This document shows positions 13,273 to 25,329 of a stretch of 64,000 bases of DNA, piece after piece. The stretch is from Jacaranda mimosifolia. Lineage: Eukaryota > Streptophyta > Magnoliopsida > Lamiales > Bignoniaceae. Below the pieces are notes generated by a model. The model was given only the letters and a program-made list of their open reading frames with translations, did not search any database and had not been told where the DNA came from. The position numbers were made by a program, and so were the translations under genes. How positions within the stretch are numbered: position 1 is the stretch's first letter; the number at the start of each line of letters is the position of its first letter. Where the stretch lies: assembly GCA_018894105.1 (NCBI GenBank), contig CM032123.1:8309001-8373000 (forward strand), read 5' to 3'.

Positions 13273-14509
13273 TGTGAGTTATTATATGCCTAAGAAAGGC
13301 GGGGGCGGGGGGGGGGGGGGGGTTGCATTAGTTTATAGGGATTTTAATGCAGCGGAAGTTTGTCACTCAAAATCCTTTTTAGTCTTTCAAAAATTGTTTG
13401 AGTCTTTTGCAGAAACACAATTTTAGTTATTGATTGAAATTTGTAAGTACTAGTTAAGATACCAGTCAGACTAGTGATAAATAAAGCAGTAAAACAGAAG
13501 TAAAATGACACTAGTATTTATAGAGGTTCGGCAAGCCTACATCTTCTACTTAAACTTTTACTTAGGATTTTAAACCTGTCAAATTAATAAAGGTATAAGA
13601 ATATTTTATAGATGATAACAGTAATTTGACAATAATAAATAGTAAATGATCAAAAACACCCTAGTAGGGCGAAAAACCAACTCTTCGCAAAGAGCTAGAT
13701 CGGAATCTCAGAGGGGATGAGGCATATTTCAGAGTGTTATGAAACCAGCTACTTGTGAACAGGCCCGGGGGAACTTTTGCTAGATTCACTTGCACAACCT
13801 ATGGACTGATGCACGAGTTGCTGCCACTTCGTACGGCAAGCTCTAATCTCTTCTTCCAAACCGGAACCAAGAGCATCGCATAAGATTCCAAACAGTACCG
13901 CCCTACTGGTTTCTTCACCTAAAGGTCTTTATAGCAATTAAGCGCTGATTTGTTCTCTTCACGGAGTCCCTCGAGAGCAGGTACAACTCCTGTCCTTCGA
14001 GACACAAACCGCCTTGTTCTTGTCTCCCCAAGGTCCGTCAAAGACAAGTTCCACTTGACCTTCTTCACCACAAGGTCCCTTGAAAACATACATAGAATAA
14101 GGATTTAGCAACACTTAAGCACAAGAACGTGTAAGAGAGTATCACGCAACTTCTCAAGGTACTTAATAAAGTTCTATCCCGACTAAGTCAGTCATCTTAT
14201 TAATGCTACATATTTTTACTTTTATATGCTTATGTCCAACGGCTATAATGGAATCAAATAAGGAAATAGGATATTCAATTATTCATACATTAATTCCATG
14301 AATAACGGACATTGCAGCGTATCATGATTTCTTTCCTAGGTTATAAAGATATGAATCAAACTAGAATTTTCAAGATATCTTATAATTAAGGAAAGTAAAT
14401 TACGGTGCATGAAAAGATGCTTCATGATTTGATTTCTCATTTCTAGCACAAATTATAGGCGTGCAATTTTGTCATAATCAAAATAGTATAAATCATCAAA
14501 GGATTAACA
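13273..14509 (-). repeat. 3' LTR of copia element 1 (1237 bp)
   Basis: Pairs with 20437-22406. Minus-strand start is TGTTAATCC at 14509. The TATA box TATAAATA is at 13515-13522. A G tract near 13301-13322 replaces the GAGGGGGTGAA of the other LTR, so the copy has a local G expansion. Confidence 0.85.
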
Positions 14510-14526
14510 ATCTCCCCCTTTTTGAT
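14510..14526 (-). other. Polypurine tract of copia element 1
   Basis: On the minus strand AAAAAGGGGGAGAT lies directly before the 3' LTR start TGTTAATCC. This is the expected site of plus-strand priming. Confidence 0.75.
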
Positions 14527-15019
14527 GATGATAAAATTTAAATAGAAAGTAAGGATGTCACCTGAACTCCCCCTATCTATGCGCCTGGTTCTGTCAGTTT
14601 GTGCGCCACTTGTTTAGGAGCGATTTTGTGCTCCCCTTATTTTATGTACTTAAGAAACCAGAGAAATAGCAAATACTAGTAGATACTAGATAATTTTCAT
14701 CATTCATACCATTTATTTAATAGGCCTAGTCATCAAAAGTTAATCATCCAGAATAAAATTTTATGAGCGAGAAACAGATAAAAATAAGAATAAGTTCCAA
14801 CAAACAAAATAAGAGTTCCAACAGCAAATAAAAAAGGTTTCAAAGTTCCAGATTCCAATTTTTTTCACCACCATTCTCCTCCTTCATCATCAAAAAGGAC
14901 CTAAGAGGCATTTAGATAAACTCTAACTTTCTCCTTCAGTTGGATGACACTAGCATGAGTGCGATTGGATTTGCGAAGAAGACGTTTAAGCTTGTAATCC
15001 ACAGAATCAACAAAAGTTT

Positions 15020-16330
15020 CTAGGCGAGACCATCTATCTTAGATTTAAGACCATCATATACTTTACCAGTCTTTCCTTGAACCCATCTTGGTGTTTTAAT
15101 AGGAGTGGAGCGAACAGGACTGGATTGTTCAGATTCTGAGCTAATGGATACTGGAATTCTGGTCTTTCGGGGTTGAAGCTTGATACTGCTAGGGGTTCTA
15201 CCAACACCCCTAAACCATCCATTTTCCTTACTATATTGGATTTTCATCTTTCTAAGGCTGGCCACATCTAGGATTTTATGATCATGCTCCCCCTTAATCC
15301 AGGCATCCGGTAAAAGAACACCTTTATATTTAAAAGTATGAGTTAGGATCATGGAGTAGGGAAGATTTTTAGCTTGATAGGAGAAAGAGTAGACCATGTA
15401 TTTCAAAATAATGAAGCAAATATTGATCGGTTCTTGCCTAACAGCTTTAGCCATCACATAAAGATTCGTGGAATTTAGATCAGTGGCATGCCTACCACTA
15501 GATACTGGGGAGGAGAAACAATACAACTGAGCATTTTATGAAGCAAAATATGTTCAATATTCAATTTGTTTAAAGCAGCCCCACCAGATAAAGCAAATTG
15601 CTTACTACCCCAAAATATTTTGGTGATTTCATCATAGGATGTGTCAGCTTCAGACAAGTTTCCAAAGTTCAAAAAACTTAGTACCATCATCAGGAAGATC
15701 AAGTATATAATTCAGTTTTGATGAAGACAGCACAATCCTTCTCGCAAACACATAAAATTCACTGGAAACGTCATTTCCAGATTCAATGAAGGTAAAGTTT
15801 GAGTAAAACAATTTCACCAGATATGGATAAGATCTTTCATCTATCTTTATAAAACCATCCTATTCCAGATTGCATCCAAGATCAATGGCAGGAGATTTTA
15901 GCAATGAATCAAAGTTAACCACTCTCCCCCTATTCAAATTTCGACCAAAAATCTTTTGATGAAAGTAACTTTCAGCTTCACCAAAACGGAATTTGAGATA
16001 AGAAATGAACTTACTGAAATTCAAGTCAGTAATTTCTTCAAGATTGATTGGAACATAAGATTTAGGGCTTGACAATCCCTCATTTGAACCGCTTGGTTTT
16101 TCATGAGAACCCATGAGGGTGTCCTTAATACCAAGTTCCTCAAACCCCAAGAACTCATGTTTATGAGAGGAAGATGATTTTTCATCATTAGAGCTTGAGT
16201 CATTGTACCATTTTAGCAGAAGAGGGGCTTCGGATGCTTTGAGATGAGCGAGTTTAGAGGAGGAAGAGGGAAGTTTGTTTTTGTTCAAAGATAAAGGTCC
16301 AGCTGACTGGGTGTTTTCTCTCTTTGGCAT
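15020..16330 (-). pseudogene. Extra ORF between pol and 3' LTR of copia element 1 (about 430 codons, broken)
   Basis: Reads in the same sense as gag-pol, in the position where some plant copia elements carry an env-like ORF. The likely start is the ATG at 16328-16330 (MPKRENTQSAG...). It is followed by a Ser/Lys-rich stretch, an internal TAG at 15860-15862, then the same frame continuing to a DLPDDGTKF segment. Two compensating frameshifts near 15690 and 15510 lead to a C-terminal frame (15020-15526) with NICFIILKYMVYSFSYQAK, LPYSMILTHTF and a Ser/Pro/Arg-rich tail. The 'DLPDDG' and 'LPY.M.LT..F' signatures resemble retrotransposon-associated plant proteins of unknown function. I see no clear signal peptide or transmembrane anchor, so a true envelope role is not supported. 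Confidence 0.55.
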
Positions 16331-16659
16331 TTTGAAAATAGAAAGATGAAAGACAAGATGAAGATTTTTCTGCTGCAAAGGTATGGAAGAAGGAAGGGAA
16401 CATAGGAAAGGAGTTTTGACACGTGAAGGAAGATGATGAATTAGTTTAGAAATAAAGAGAGCTTTGAAAAATGTAATTTTGGAAATCGAACTAGTTATTA
16501 GACTTAATGGCCGAGAATTTTGCAAATAAATATGGTAATGGGAGAAAAGTTTTGGCACATTATCATGCGGTTTTTCACAAAGAAAAAACTACCAAATTTA
16601 AATATGTTAACAAATCCCACTAAAATCAGATTTTGATTTAATTCTTATTTTTTCTCTAA

Positions 16660-18668
16660 TTCACACAAATTTCTTTTCTTCCAAAGCTTTTGTAAAAATA
16701 TCTGCAAGCTGATTTTCAGTAGAAACAAAATCAATTGATATATCACCATTATTAAAAAAATTATGTCCATTTGATAGAGCATAAACGTTTTATGAGATGC
16801 AAAGGCAAGAAGCATTCTAATAGATTCTAACCTTGCAATCGGAGCAAAGGTTTCGTCTTAGTCAATGCCCTCTTGCTGACTATAACCTTTTGCTACCAGT
16901 CTGGCTTTATTCCTAGTAACTCTACCAATTTCATCTAGCTTATTTCTGAACACTCACTTGGTACTAACGATTGGATGACCTAATGGTTGTTCTACCAGCT
17001 TCTAGACTTCATTCTTTTCAAACTGAGCAAGTTCTTCCTTCATTGCTTCAATCTAGAATGGATCTTTTAGTGCCTCTTTGACATCTTTAGGTTCAATCAT
17101 TGAAATGAGGGCACAATTGAATTTATGGTGGAGCTTGTCTAGCTTTGGATCTAGTAATTATTCCAGCTTGAAGATTTCCAATGATTTTATCAATAGGAAG
17201 ATTGGAAACATGTTTGAACTTTCTAGCTCTTTGTTCATCCCTTTCTACAGATTCAGTAGAATCAAGTTCATTAGTAGGATTTACTTCCTCAAGTAATTTC
17301 GTTGATATTGATTTGATGTTGATGGCTCATGGTCCAAAATCTTTACTAGTTCTTCAAATCCTGCAACTTCTTTGCTCAAGGTTTCCTCGGCATAAGATGG
17401 GTTGGTTTATCAAATGTAACATGCGTGGATTCTTGAGCTATTCTTTTCCTCTTATTAAAAACACGATAGGCTTTATTATGCATTGAGTAACCAACAAAAA
17501 TAGCCTCATCAACTTTGAAATCAAACTTTGTCAAATAATCTTTATTATTGAGAATGTAACATTTGCAACCAAAGACACGAAAATAGGAAATATTTGGAAC
17601 TTTACTGTGTCTAATTCATATGAGGTTTTTCTCAAAAGTGGTCTTAAGAAAACACATTTGGACACATAACAAGTCGTATTCACAGCTTCACCCCAAAGAA
17701 TTTTGGAAGATCATATTCATTAAGTATGGTTCCAGCAGCTTCTTGTAGAATTTGATTTTTCTTTTCAACTACCCCATCTTGTTGGGGAGTCTTAAAAGCA
17801 AAAAAATCATGAATGTAATCGTGTTCTTCACAAAACAAAGTAAAATTTATCTCATCAAACTCAGTTCCATGGTCACTTCAAATTTTCTTAATGAAATAAC
17901 CCTTTTCATTTTGAAGCCTTTTAGTGAGTGGAATGAAAGCATTTAAGGTATCATTTTTATGAGCAAGGAATAGAACCCACATAAAACATGTATAATCATC
18001 TACTATCACAAACACGTATCTTTTACCTCCAAGAGAAGCGATTTTCATAGGCCCGGATAGGTTAATGTGTAGAAGTTCTAGTGGCCTGGAAGTTGTGACC
18101 TCATTCTTTGGTTTAAAGGATGTTTAGATTTGCTTCCCCTTTTGGCATGCATCACATATCCTCTCATTGGAAAAGTTTAACTTGGGTACCCCTTTGACAA
18201 GATCTTTCTTTGTGACATAATATATACTTTCTATGTTTACATGGCCCATTCTCCTATGCCATTTCTAGTATTCTTCATCTGAAACAGCTAAACACTCATC
18301 ATTTTGACAAGTTAAATCATCAAGGGTTATACAATAAATATTTCTATCCTTAGCAGCAGTAAAAAACTAGTTTCTCATTTTGCTTAATAATGCAGTGAAA
18401 AGGATGGAATTTAATCTCATAACCATGATCGCATAGTTGACTGATACTAAGCAAGTTATGCTTAAGGCCTTCAACAAGCCATACATTATCAATAGAAGTA
18501 CTAGTTTGCTTACCAATGGTACCTTTACCTATTATGTGTCCTTTTATGTTGTCTGCATACAGGACATTTCATGTGGAACAATTGTTAAACTTAAGGAACA
18601 TTGACGCATCCCCCATCATATGTCTGGAATGTTTCCAGGAATGTTCCTTGGCATGAACATGTAAGAAA
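16660..18668 (-). pseudogene. Decayed copia pol: integrase, RT N-terminus, RNase H tail
   Basis: Minus-strand translation in shifting frames gives the pre-integrase segment (near 18400-18480, 'ISQLCDHGYEIKFH'), the integrase core (17700-18260) and the RT entry segment (near 16850-17075, including 'RNKARLVAKGYSQQEGI' and 'ETFAPIARLESIRMLLAFA'). It then jumps to the RNase H terminus 'STENQLADIFTKALEEK' (about 16680-16735). The RT palm with its catalytic YVDD box and most of RNase H are missing, with the join near 16760-16790. Several stops and frameshifts remain. No functional product is expected. Confidence 0.8.
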
Positions 18669-20379
18669 TCAGTTTGTTTTATGTCCCCAAGCTATGTTGG
18701 GTCCTTTATGGTTAGTAGCAGATAATTTTCTTACCCAAACAAACTTTTTTTTTTTCACCCAAACAAACTTGGTACTAATGAGTTTCTCAATTGAACATCT
18801 ATAATTAACATCACTAGATCTACCACAAGCAAAGCAGGTTCTTTGAACTGGTTTGAAATACATTTTGAAAGTTGTTGAAATGGGTTTGATATTTTTCTGA
18901 TTCATGTGGTTTCTAAATTTTCGACCCTTTTTAGCATTATGTCTAGGTGGAACATAGATATGTGTATGTTTAACACTTGTGGAACATTCACCCAGATCAT
19001 CCTCAACATGCAAGCATTCTTTAACAATCATTTTTTCTTTGATTTCACGGCTTATGTTCTCAATTTGTTTCTTCAAAGAATTATTCTTTTTAGTAAGCCA
19101 ATCATTCATTTTCCTTTTGCATTCATCATGAAGGGTCTCTATGTTTTTGGCCATTTGAATTTCAAACTTGTCTTTATGAGCCATATCCAATTCCTTTTGC
19201 AAATAATTCACTTTTCTTGCAAAGCTTTATTTTTATCAACAGGCATTTTAACACGAATTTCATATAGTTTAAGCAATTTTTGCACATCCTCATCAATGTC
19301 AATTTCATTGCTAGAATCATAATCAGAACATGAAGAGATACTTACTTGATTTATCATTAAGCAATTCTCCTCGTTGTCAACTTGTTCACCATCAGATTCG
19401 TCCCATGTGGTTGCTATCGCCTAAGCTTTAGCTTGTTTTGCATATTTCCTCAATTGGGGACAATGTGATTTTCTATGTCCGATTTCATTACATTCACAGC
19501 AATGAGGTGGCTCGGTATTTGGAGTTTCCGAATTGGTTCTTTTTGGTTCTGATCTGTTGTTCCAAAATTTTCTTTTGAGGTTTGTCAATTAATTTAATCT
19601 TTGAGAAATCAGAACGATTTCATCCTCAACCTGATTCTCATCAAGTTCTTCTTGAAGTTTTGAGTCAGAATCATGATCTGTATTAAAAGCAACATTATTT
19701 TTTACTTTTGTTTTCAAACTTTCACTTAGCAATGTCATCTCATAGGATGTGAGAGATCCAATCAGTTCACCCATGGTTATTCTGCTAAGATCACGAGCTT
19801 TCTAAATAGCAATAACTTTTGGCGTTCATTCCTTGGGAAGCGATCTAAGAATCTTTCGGACCTGCTCATCCTCATTTATAGTTCTACCACGTGCGAACAT
19901 AGGATTTATAATTTCCATGAAACGCACGTACATTTGACTTATGGTTTCGTCAGGTTTCATCTGGAACATTTCATACTTGTGAATGAAAAGACCAATCATC
20001 TCTTGTCGAACCTAACCAGTACCTTCGTAGGTTACTTGCAACATTTCCCACATCTGTTTTGCTGTAGCACATGTACTGACTCGGTTGTACTCCTCTTTGG
20101 TGAGAGCACATAAAAGAATATTTTCAGCCTTCGCATTCATTGAGATGGCCTTTTTATTATAATTGGTAAATTCATGTCGCTCCTTTGGATTCATCTGTTT
20201 GTCAACTAATTGTGTTGGAACCATCGGCCCTTTATTGACTACATCCGATAAATCAAAATCCAGGGCAATTATATATTATTGCATCCGTTTTTTCCATGTA
20301 GTGTAGTTGGAACCATGAAATAGTAGAGGCCGGTTGTGCGATTGCCTTCTACAAAGACATCAAGAGTTTTAGTGGCCAT
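18669..20379 (-). pseudogene. Decayed copia gag (UBN2-type) with CCHC zinc knuckle
   Basis: ATG at 20377-20379 starts a gag-like N-terminus (MATKTLDVFVEG). Downstream is a UBN2-type capsid segment, 'MNAKAENILLCALTKEEYNR' then 'TAKQMWEMLQVTYEGTG' (20012-20224), and 'MGELIGSLTSYEMTL' (19589-19774). A perfect C-X2-C-X4-H-X4-C knuckle (CCECNEIGHRKSHC) is encoded near 19455-19500. The C-terminal part (18669-19211) is Lys-rich and coiled-coil-like, with a second Cys cluster CFACGRSSDVNYRC. Frames shift several times. Gag would package the element RNA in cytoplasmic particles; this copy is not intact. Confidence 0.75.
18733..18770. repeat. Poly-T tract flanked by a 14-bp direct repeat
   Basis: ACCCAAACAAACTT occurs at 18733-18746 and 18757-18770 with a T run between. 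It duplicates a KFVWV-type segment in the decayed gag frame. This resembles the footprint of a target-primed insertion reduced to its poly(A). Confidence 0.6.
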
Positions 20380-20418
20380 AGGATCTTTTACTCTAGTAGT
20401 TACACCATAATATAGAGA

Positions 20419-20436
20419 ACCAATGCTCCGATGCCA
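20419..20436 (-). other. Primer binding site of copia element 1
   Basis: On the minus strand TGGCATCGGAGCATTGG begins right after the 5' LTR. It resembles the TGGTATCAGAGC complement of the initiator-Met tRNA 3' end with a few changes. Confidence 0.65.
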
Positions 20437-22406
20437 ATTGAGAGTGGTTATATGCCTAAGAGGGGGTGAATTAGGCTATAGGGATTTTAATGCAGCGGAA
20501 GTTTGTCACTCAAAATCCTTTTTAGTCTTTCAAAAACTGTTTGAGTCTTTTGCAAAAAAAACAGTTTTAGTTACTAACTGAAATTTGTAAGTACCAGTTA
20601 AGATATCAGTCTGACTAGTGATAAATAAAGCAGTAAAATAGAAGTAAAATGATACTGGTATTTATAGAGGTTCGGCAAGCCTGCATCATCTACCTAAACT
20701 TTTACTTAGGATTTTAAACCTGTCAAATTAATAAAGGTACAAGAATATTTTACAGATGAAAGTAGTAATTTGACAGTAATAAACAGTAAAAGATCAGAAA
20801 CACCCTAGTAGGGTGAAAACAAGCTCTTCGCAAAGAGCTAAACTGGAATCTCAGATGAGATTAGTAGGGGTGGGCATCGGGCCGGGAGGACTGGGTTCGG
20901 GACGATCGGGTCGGGTACCCAGTCGTCCGGGATCTATATTTTAATACCCAACCTAGCTCGATTAGGGCCCGGGTGTCCAATCCCGGGCCCGAGTATCGGG
21001 TACTGTTATTATATATATATATTTTTAAAAAAAATAAGAAAAAGAAGAAGAAGAAAAAAGATAAAAAGAAAACCTAGGCCAAATTTTGCTCAATTTTGAT
21101 TCAATATGTCTAGATTTTGAAATCTCAAGATTTGGTCAAGATTTATTTTACCATAACCATGAGAGGTTGTGCTAGCACTACCAAGTGGGTGATGGCAGAT
21201 GGTGAGGAGAGCGACACTCGATCGTCAGCAGGGGGAAGAAAAAATAGAAGGGGGGGCAAGGGATACAGAGAAAACTAACTCAGTAGCTGGGGGGGAGGCG
21301 TGTTTCTTGAGTTCTATTGCTCCTAGCTTGCCTGTTTAGTTTTAAATTTTTTATTTTTCATTTTTTTCTAAATTTATTATTAAATTAACTGGGTACCCAG
21401 TACCCGACCGGGCCTGGATTCAATACCCGAATCCTGACACGGATGTAAAGTACCAGGTACCCGGTAAAACCTGGAAATACACTTCCCATTTGTGTATTTC
21501 CCGATCGGATCGGGTCGGGTACCCGATGCCTGGACCCGAGTGCCCACCTTTAAGGATGAGGCACATGTCAGAGTATTGTGAAATCAATTGCTTGTGAATA
21601 GGCCCTGGGGAACTTTTGCTAGATTCACTTGCACAACCTTTGTGGACTGACACACGAGTTGCTACCACTCCGTATGGCAAGCTCTAGTCTCTTTTTCTAG
21701 AACAGAACTAAGAACACTGCAGAAGATTCCAGACAGTACCTCTTTACTAGTTTCTTCACCTAGAGGTCCTCAGAGCAACTAAGCGTCGATTTGTTCTCTT
21801 CACAAGGTCCCTCGAGAGCAGGTATAACTCCTGTCCTTTTTGTCCACTAGGTCCTTTGAGACACAAACCGCCTTATCCTTGTCTCCCCAAGGTTCGCCAA
21901 AGGCAAGTTCTACTTGACCTTCTTCACCAAAAAGGTCCCTCGAAAACGCACGTAGAGCAAGGAATTAGCAATACTTAAGCACAAGAATGTGTAAGAGAGT
22001 ATCACACAACTTCTCAAGATACTTAACAAAGTTCTCTCCTGACTAAGTGAGTCACCTTATTAATGTTGCATATTTTTACTTTTATATGCTTATGTCCAAC
22101 GGTTATAAATGCTTGTTTAGGTAAGTGTCCGTTGGAATCAAATAAGGAATCTGGATATTCAATTATTCATGCATTAATTCCATGAATAACAGACATTGCA
22201 ACATATCATGATTTCTTTCCTAGATTATAAAGATATGAATCAAACTAGAATCTTCAAGATATCTTATAATTAAGGAAAGTAAATTCCGATGCATGAAAGG
22301 TTCCAGTTGATAATATGGAAAGATGCTTCACAATTCGATTTCTCATTTTCAGCACAAATTATGGGCATGCAATTTATTCATAATCTCAATCATCAAGGGG
22401 TTAACA
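20437..22406 (-). repeat. 5' LTR of copia element 1 (with nested hAT MITE)
   Basis: Minus-strand start is TGTTAACCCCTTGATGATTG at 22406. The end abuts the PBS (20437 or 20439). TATAAATA, the probable promoter, is at 20659-20666 on the minus strand. After removing the 688-bp insertion and its 8-bp duplication, the LTR is close in length to the 3' LTR. Confidence 0.85.
20865..21552. mobile_element. hAT-type MITE in the copia 5' LTR (688 bp)
   Basis: Termini TAGGGGTGGGCA and TGCCCACCTTTA are inverted repeats of hAT type. The partner LTR gives the empty site: GGGATGAG there corresponds to GAGATTAG plus AGGATGAG around this insert, an 8-bp duplication now diverged. Subterminal 'gggtcgggtaccc' motifs recur in inverted orientation. 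No transposase. Confidence 0.75.
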
Positions 22407-22411
22407 CTTAT

Positions 22412-23274
22412 CTTAATATATTGTTGCATCCCTTATTTTCAATGTTCTCTTTAATTAATGATTCGTATTATGTAGTAAACAAGTTTGCTAATTTTCTATT
22501 TAAAATTGTTTACTTATATACTTGGTTCCCCTTGGTTCTATTGTTTGACTTTGTGATTCATCAATTATGATTTTGTTTTTTTAACTATTCTTTATCTTAT
22601 AATTTTTTGTCGGGATTAGTTGAATTTTTCATTGTTTTATTTATTATTTTTCAATAATTACCTGCTTATTTAAAGTTTTTATAATTCTATTAACTTTATA
22701 TGTATCATACATGCCTAATAAGTACATTGAAAATTTAAAAAAAAAAAAAATTGAGATGATAATAATACTAATATATAAAAAATTTTCTTTGTATACTTTG
22801 AATATATATATTATTATTATTATTATCATTAACATACTTTGGATTACTTATTTTAGTTTTTATACAGTTTATAATAATCAAATTTAATATAAAAAATTTT
22901 AAATTTTTAAAAATATAAATATTTATTAAAGAATATGAGATTCAACACAAAATTTTTACTCTAGTTAGTAAATACATATTTAGATGAGGACATATTACTT
23001 TATCAATATCTAAACTTAACCTCACCCATAATCATTTAGAAACCTATAGAAGGATTCTCCACTGTAAAGTAGTTATTACAGCCTCTCGTTATTAGTGTGG
23101 AGGAATCCTTTTCACGAATCACTATATGCTTTTACTAATCTTGAAGACTGATTTTTGAGGAACATGGAAAAAATTATTAAAAGCTTCAACTCATCATAAA
23201 TTTTTTTATTCAAAGAATTTTATAAAAGTATCTTTTAGCATATGAAATCATTTTTGTCATTTTTTATAGTAATC
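22412..23274. other. Intergenic AT-rich DNA, no gene recognised
   Basis: Only chance ORFs rich in Ile, Phe and Tyr. A (TTA)-rich run lies near 22810-22830. Confidence 0.6.
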
Positions 23275-24091
23275 TGTTGGAAAAAAATAATCGTGAGTGC
23301 TTGTATTAAAACATAAATTATAGTAACTTAATTAAACACTATATTGCACAAATTAAAAAACATAAAATTCAATACGTCATAGGCATGCTTATACATACGT
23401 TAAAATGGTAAAAATGAGAACAAAAAGCCTACTAGGAATGTTGAAAATGAGAATGCAAGGGTAGATCAAGGCCTGTGTACCACAGTGTCCTTAAGACTTT
23501 ATTCGTCCTGTCAACGGTGATTCAAAGTCACTGACAAATAGTCTCCCAAAATACAACGATCCTTCCAAACAAAGTAAGCACTTCAATTGTTTGGACTCCC
23601 GAATTTATCAACATAGAAACTCTTTTAAAGCAAATGTAAAGTGCACAGTGAGTGCAAATGTAGTGATCACACAAGTGCTTTTAATGTTCTTTTTCTCTCT
23701 TTTATTTTTGGTGGGTTCTAGGCACTCCTATTTATAGTTGTGTAATGCAACTTACTGACAAGACATAACTATTTCTTAGGGATCATGATCCTTTCTTTTA
23801 AGGACACAATTAAATAATAAAATTATGTAAATCACTCTTTTAATTATTAAGAGACACATCTCTACTAAAGAGTGGGAAGCTCGGATCATAGCTCTATCTC
23901 ATGAGCTAACTTTTCTATATGGGTGTGTCTATAAACTTTATTTATTTTATTTTCATGCCCGCACTCTTTTCTAATGTGGCATAGCTCAATCTATCCACTA
24001 TGATGTCCTTAATTATTTCTCACTTTAATTTCAATTTTTTTTATTCATTTTTTAATTTTAGCATATAAATAAATATGCCAAAATTCTCACA
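23275..24091 (-). repeat. 3' LTR of copia element 2
   Basis: Begins (minus) TGTGAGAATTTTGG at 24091 and ends CCAACA at 23275. A GTGGGGGGAT polypurine tract lies immediately inside, about 24092-24101. TATA box CTATAAATAG at 23728-23737. Confidence 0.8.
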
Positions 24092-24101
24092 ATCCCCCCA
24101 C

Positions 24102-25329
24102 ATGAATTAGAAAATTGTCTCGCCAGACATGCATATGAATGTAAACACTCACGAAAGAGCTTCTGCTTAAACGATACTGCATCAGGAGAGGTAGCTTTTG
24201 GCTTTGAACCTTCCCTAGAGAGAACTATCAGATATACTTGCCAACCAGTGAACGTGATGTCTTGAACTGTTTGGGGTTTATGTATACCAAGACAATAGAA
24301 CTACACATAGTATCACTTAATAGTCAATATGTGATTCTAATGTTGTGTTCATTTCAGCCCTGAACAGTTCTTAGTATTTCATGAGTACTCTCTAAGAATT
24401 CAGCCATAAAATTCTCATAGGACTGACCCAGTCCATACCCACATAGTGGCTTCTCATTAAACGATTCTTACTACACCCCCACTCGATGTATCGAGATATA
24501 AGAGCCACTAAAAGCAAAGCTTAACCTAAACGTTTGCAGGTTGCATTGTCTGCTCATTATAGGAATGGGAATGAGAGATTTTGCCCCCACAATACTTGTA
24601 TGTCGAGTCACAATTTCATAACTTGTTTTTCCCTTTGAACCTATTTCTTGGGATCTCTAGTCATATATGTAGGGTTCCCGCTGTGGTGACTCAGTTATTC
24701 TATTGGCTTAAGTCCTATTATCCTTTATGATTTATCAACTTGATCTCTAGTTAAACCTTTAGTTAGCAGATCTGTAATGTGATCTTTGGACTTCATATAG
24801 TCCATTGAAACAACCCCATTAGAGAGCAATTGTCTAACGGTATTAAATCTATCACATATATGTGAAGATTTACCATTATATATTTTAATTTGTGCCTTCC
24901 AATTGCATATTGCAAATTACTAGCCCAATTTATATTACTTTGAATGCCATCTAAGGATTAGTGTAGCCATTCTACAACCTCACTTGCCTTATAAACACAC
25001 GTGCACTTATGGAATTAGTTTCACTAGAGTTTGATATCTAATAGTCGTATTCCTCAACTATAGCTTGCTGGATCAACTTACCAACAACACATGCTAGATC
25101 TAACCTTTTGTAATTCATAATATATATATATATATACATATGAGGTTCCCAATTTTGCTCGCATATTCTAATTGAGCCTTTGCTTCACCCTTGTTCTTGG
25201 TAAGTCATGGATTTACGTCCATAGGAGTTTTCACATGGCTATTCTAATGTTCATATAGAAGTTGTTGTTTAGCAACTTCTTCGTCTCGTTGATTGCGTCA
25301 TTGTTACTTCAAAAATTAGCATAACGTCT
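24102..25329 (-). pseudogene. Copia element 2, decayed 3' pol (RNase H region)
   Basis: No long frame survives. Position and scattered minus-strand fragments suggest eroded RNase H and 3' untranslated sequence, but this is mostly inferred from context. Confidence 0.4.

Larger units (their letters stand above)
13273..22406 (-). mobile_element. Ty1/copia LTR retrotransposon (9.1 kb), minus strand, TSD CTTAT
   Basis: Flanked by CTTAT at 13268-13272 and 22407-22411. In minus orientation the order is 5' LTR (right), tRNA-iMet-like PBS, gag with a CCHC knuckle, integrase, RT, RNase H tail, an extra ORF, PPT, 3' LTR (left). Integrase before RT is diagnostic of Ty1/copia. LTR start, PPT and an extra 3' ORF recall the Sirevirus/Maximus lineage, but lineage is inference. 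All ORFs are broken by stops and frameshifts, and most of RT/RNase H is deleted. A 688-bp hAT MITE sits in the 5' LTR. Confidence 0.85.
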
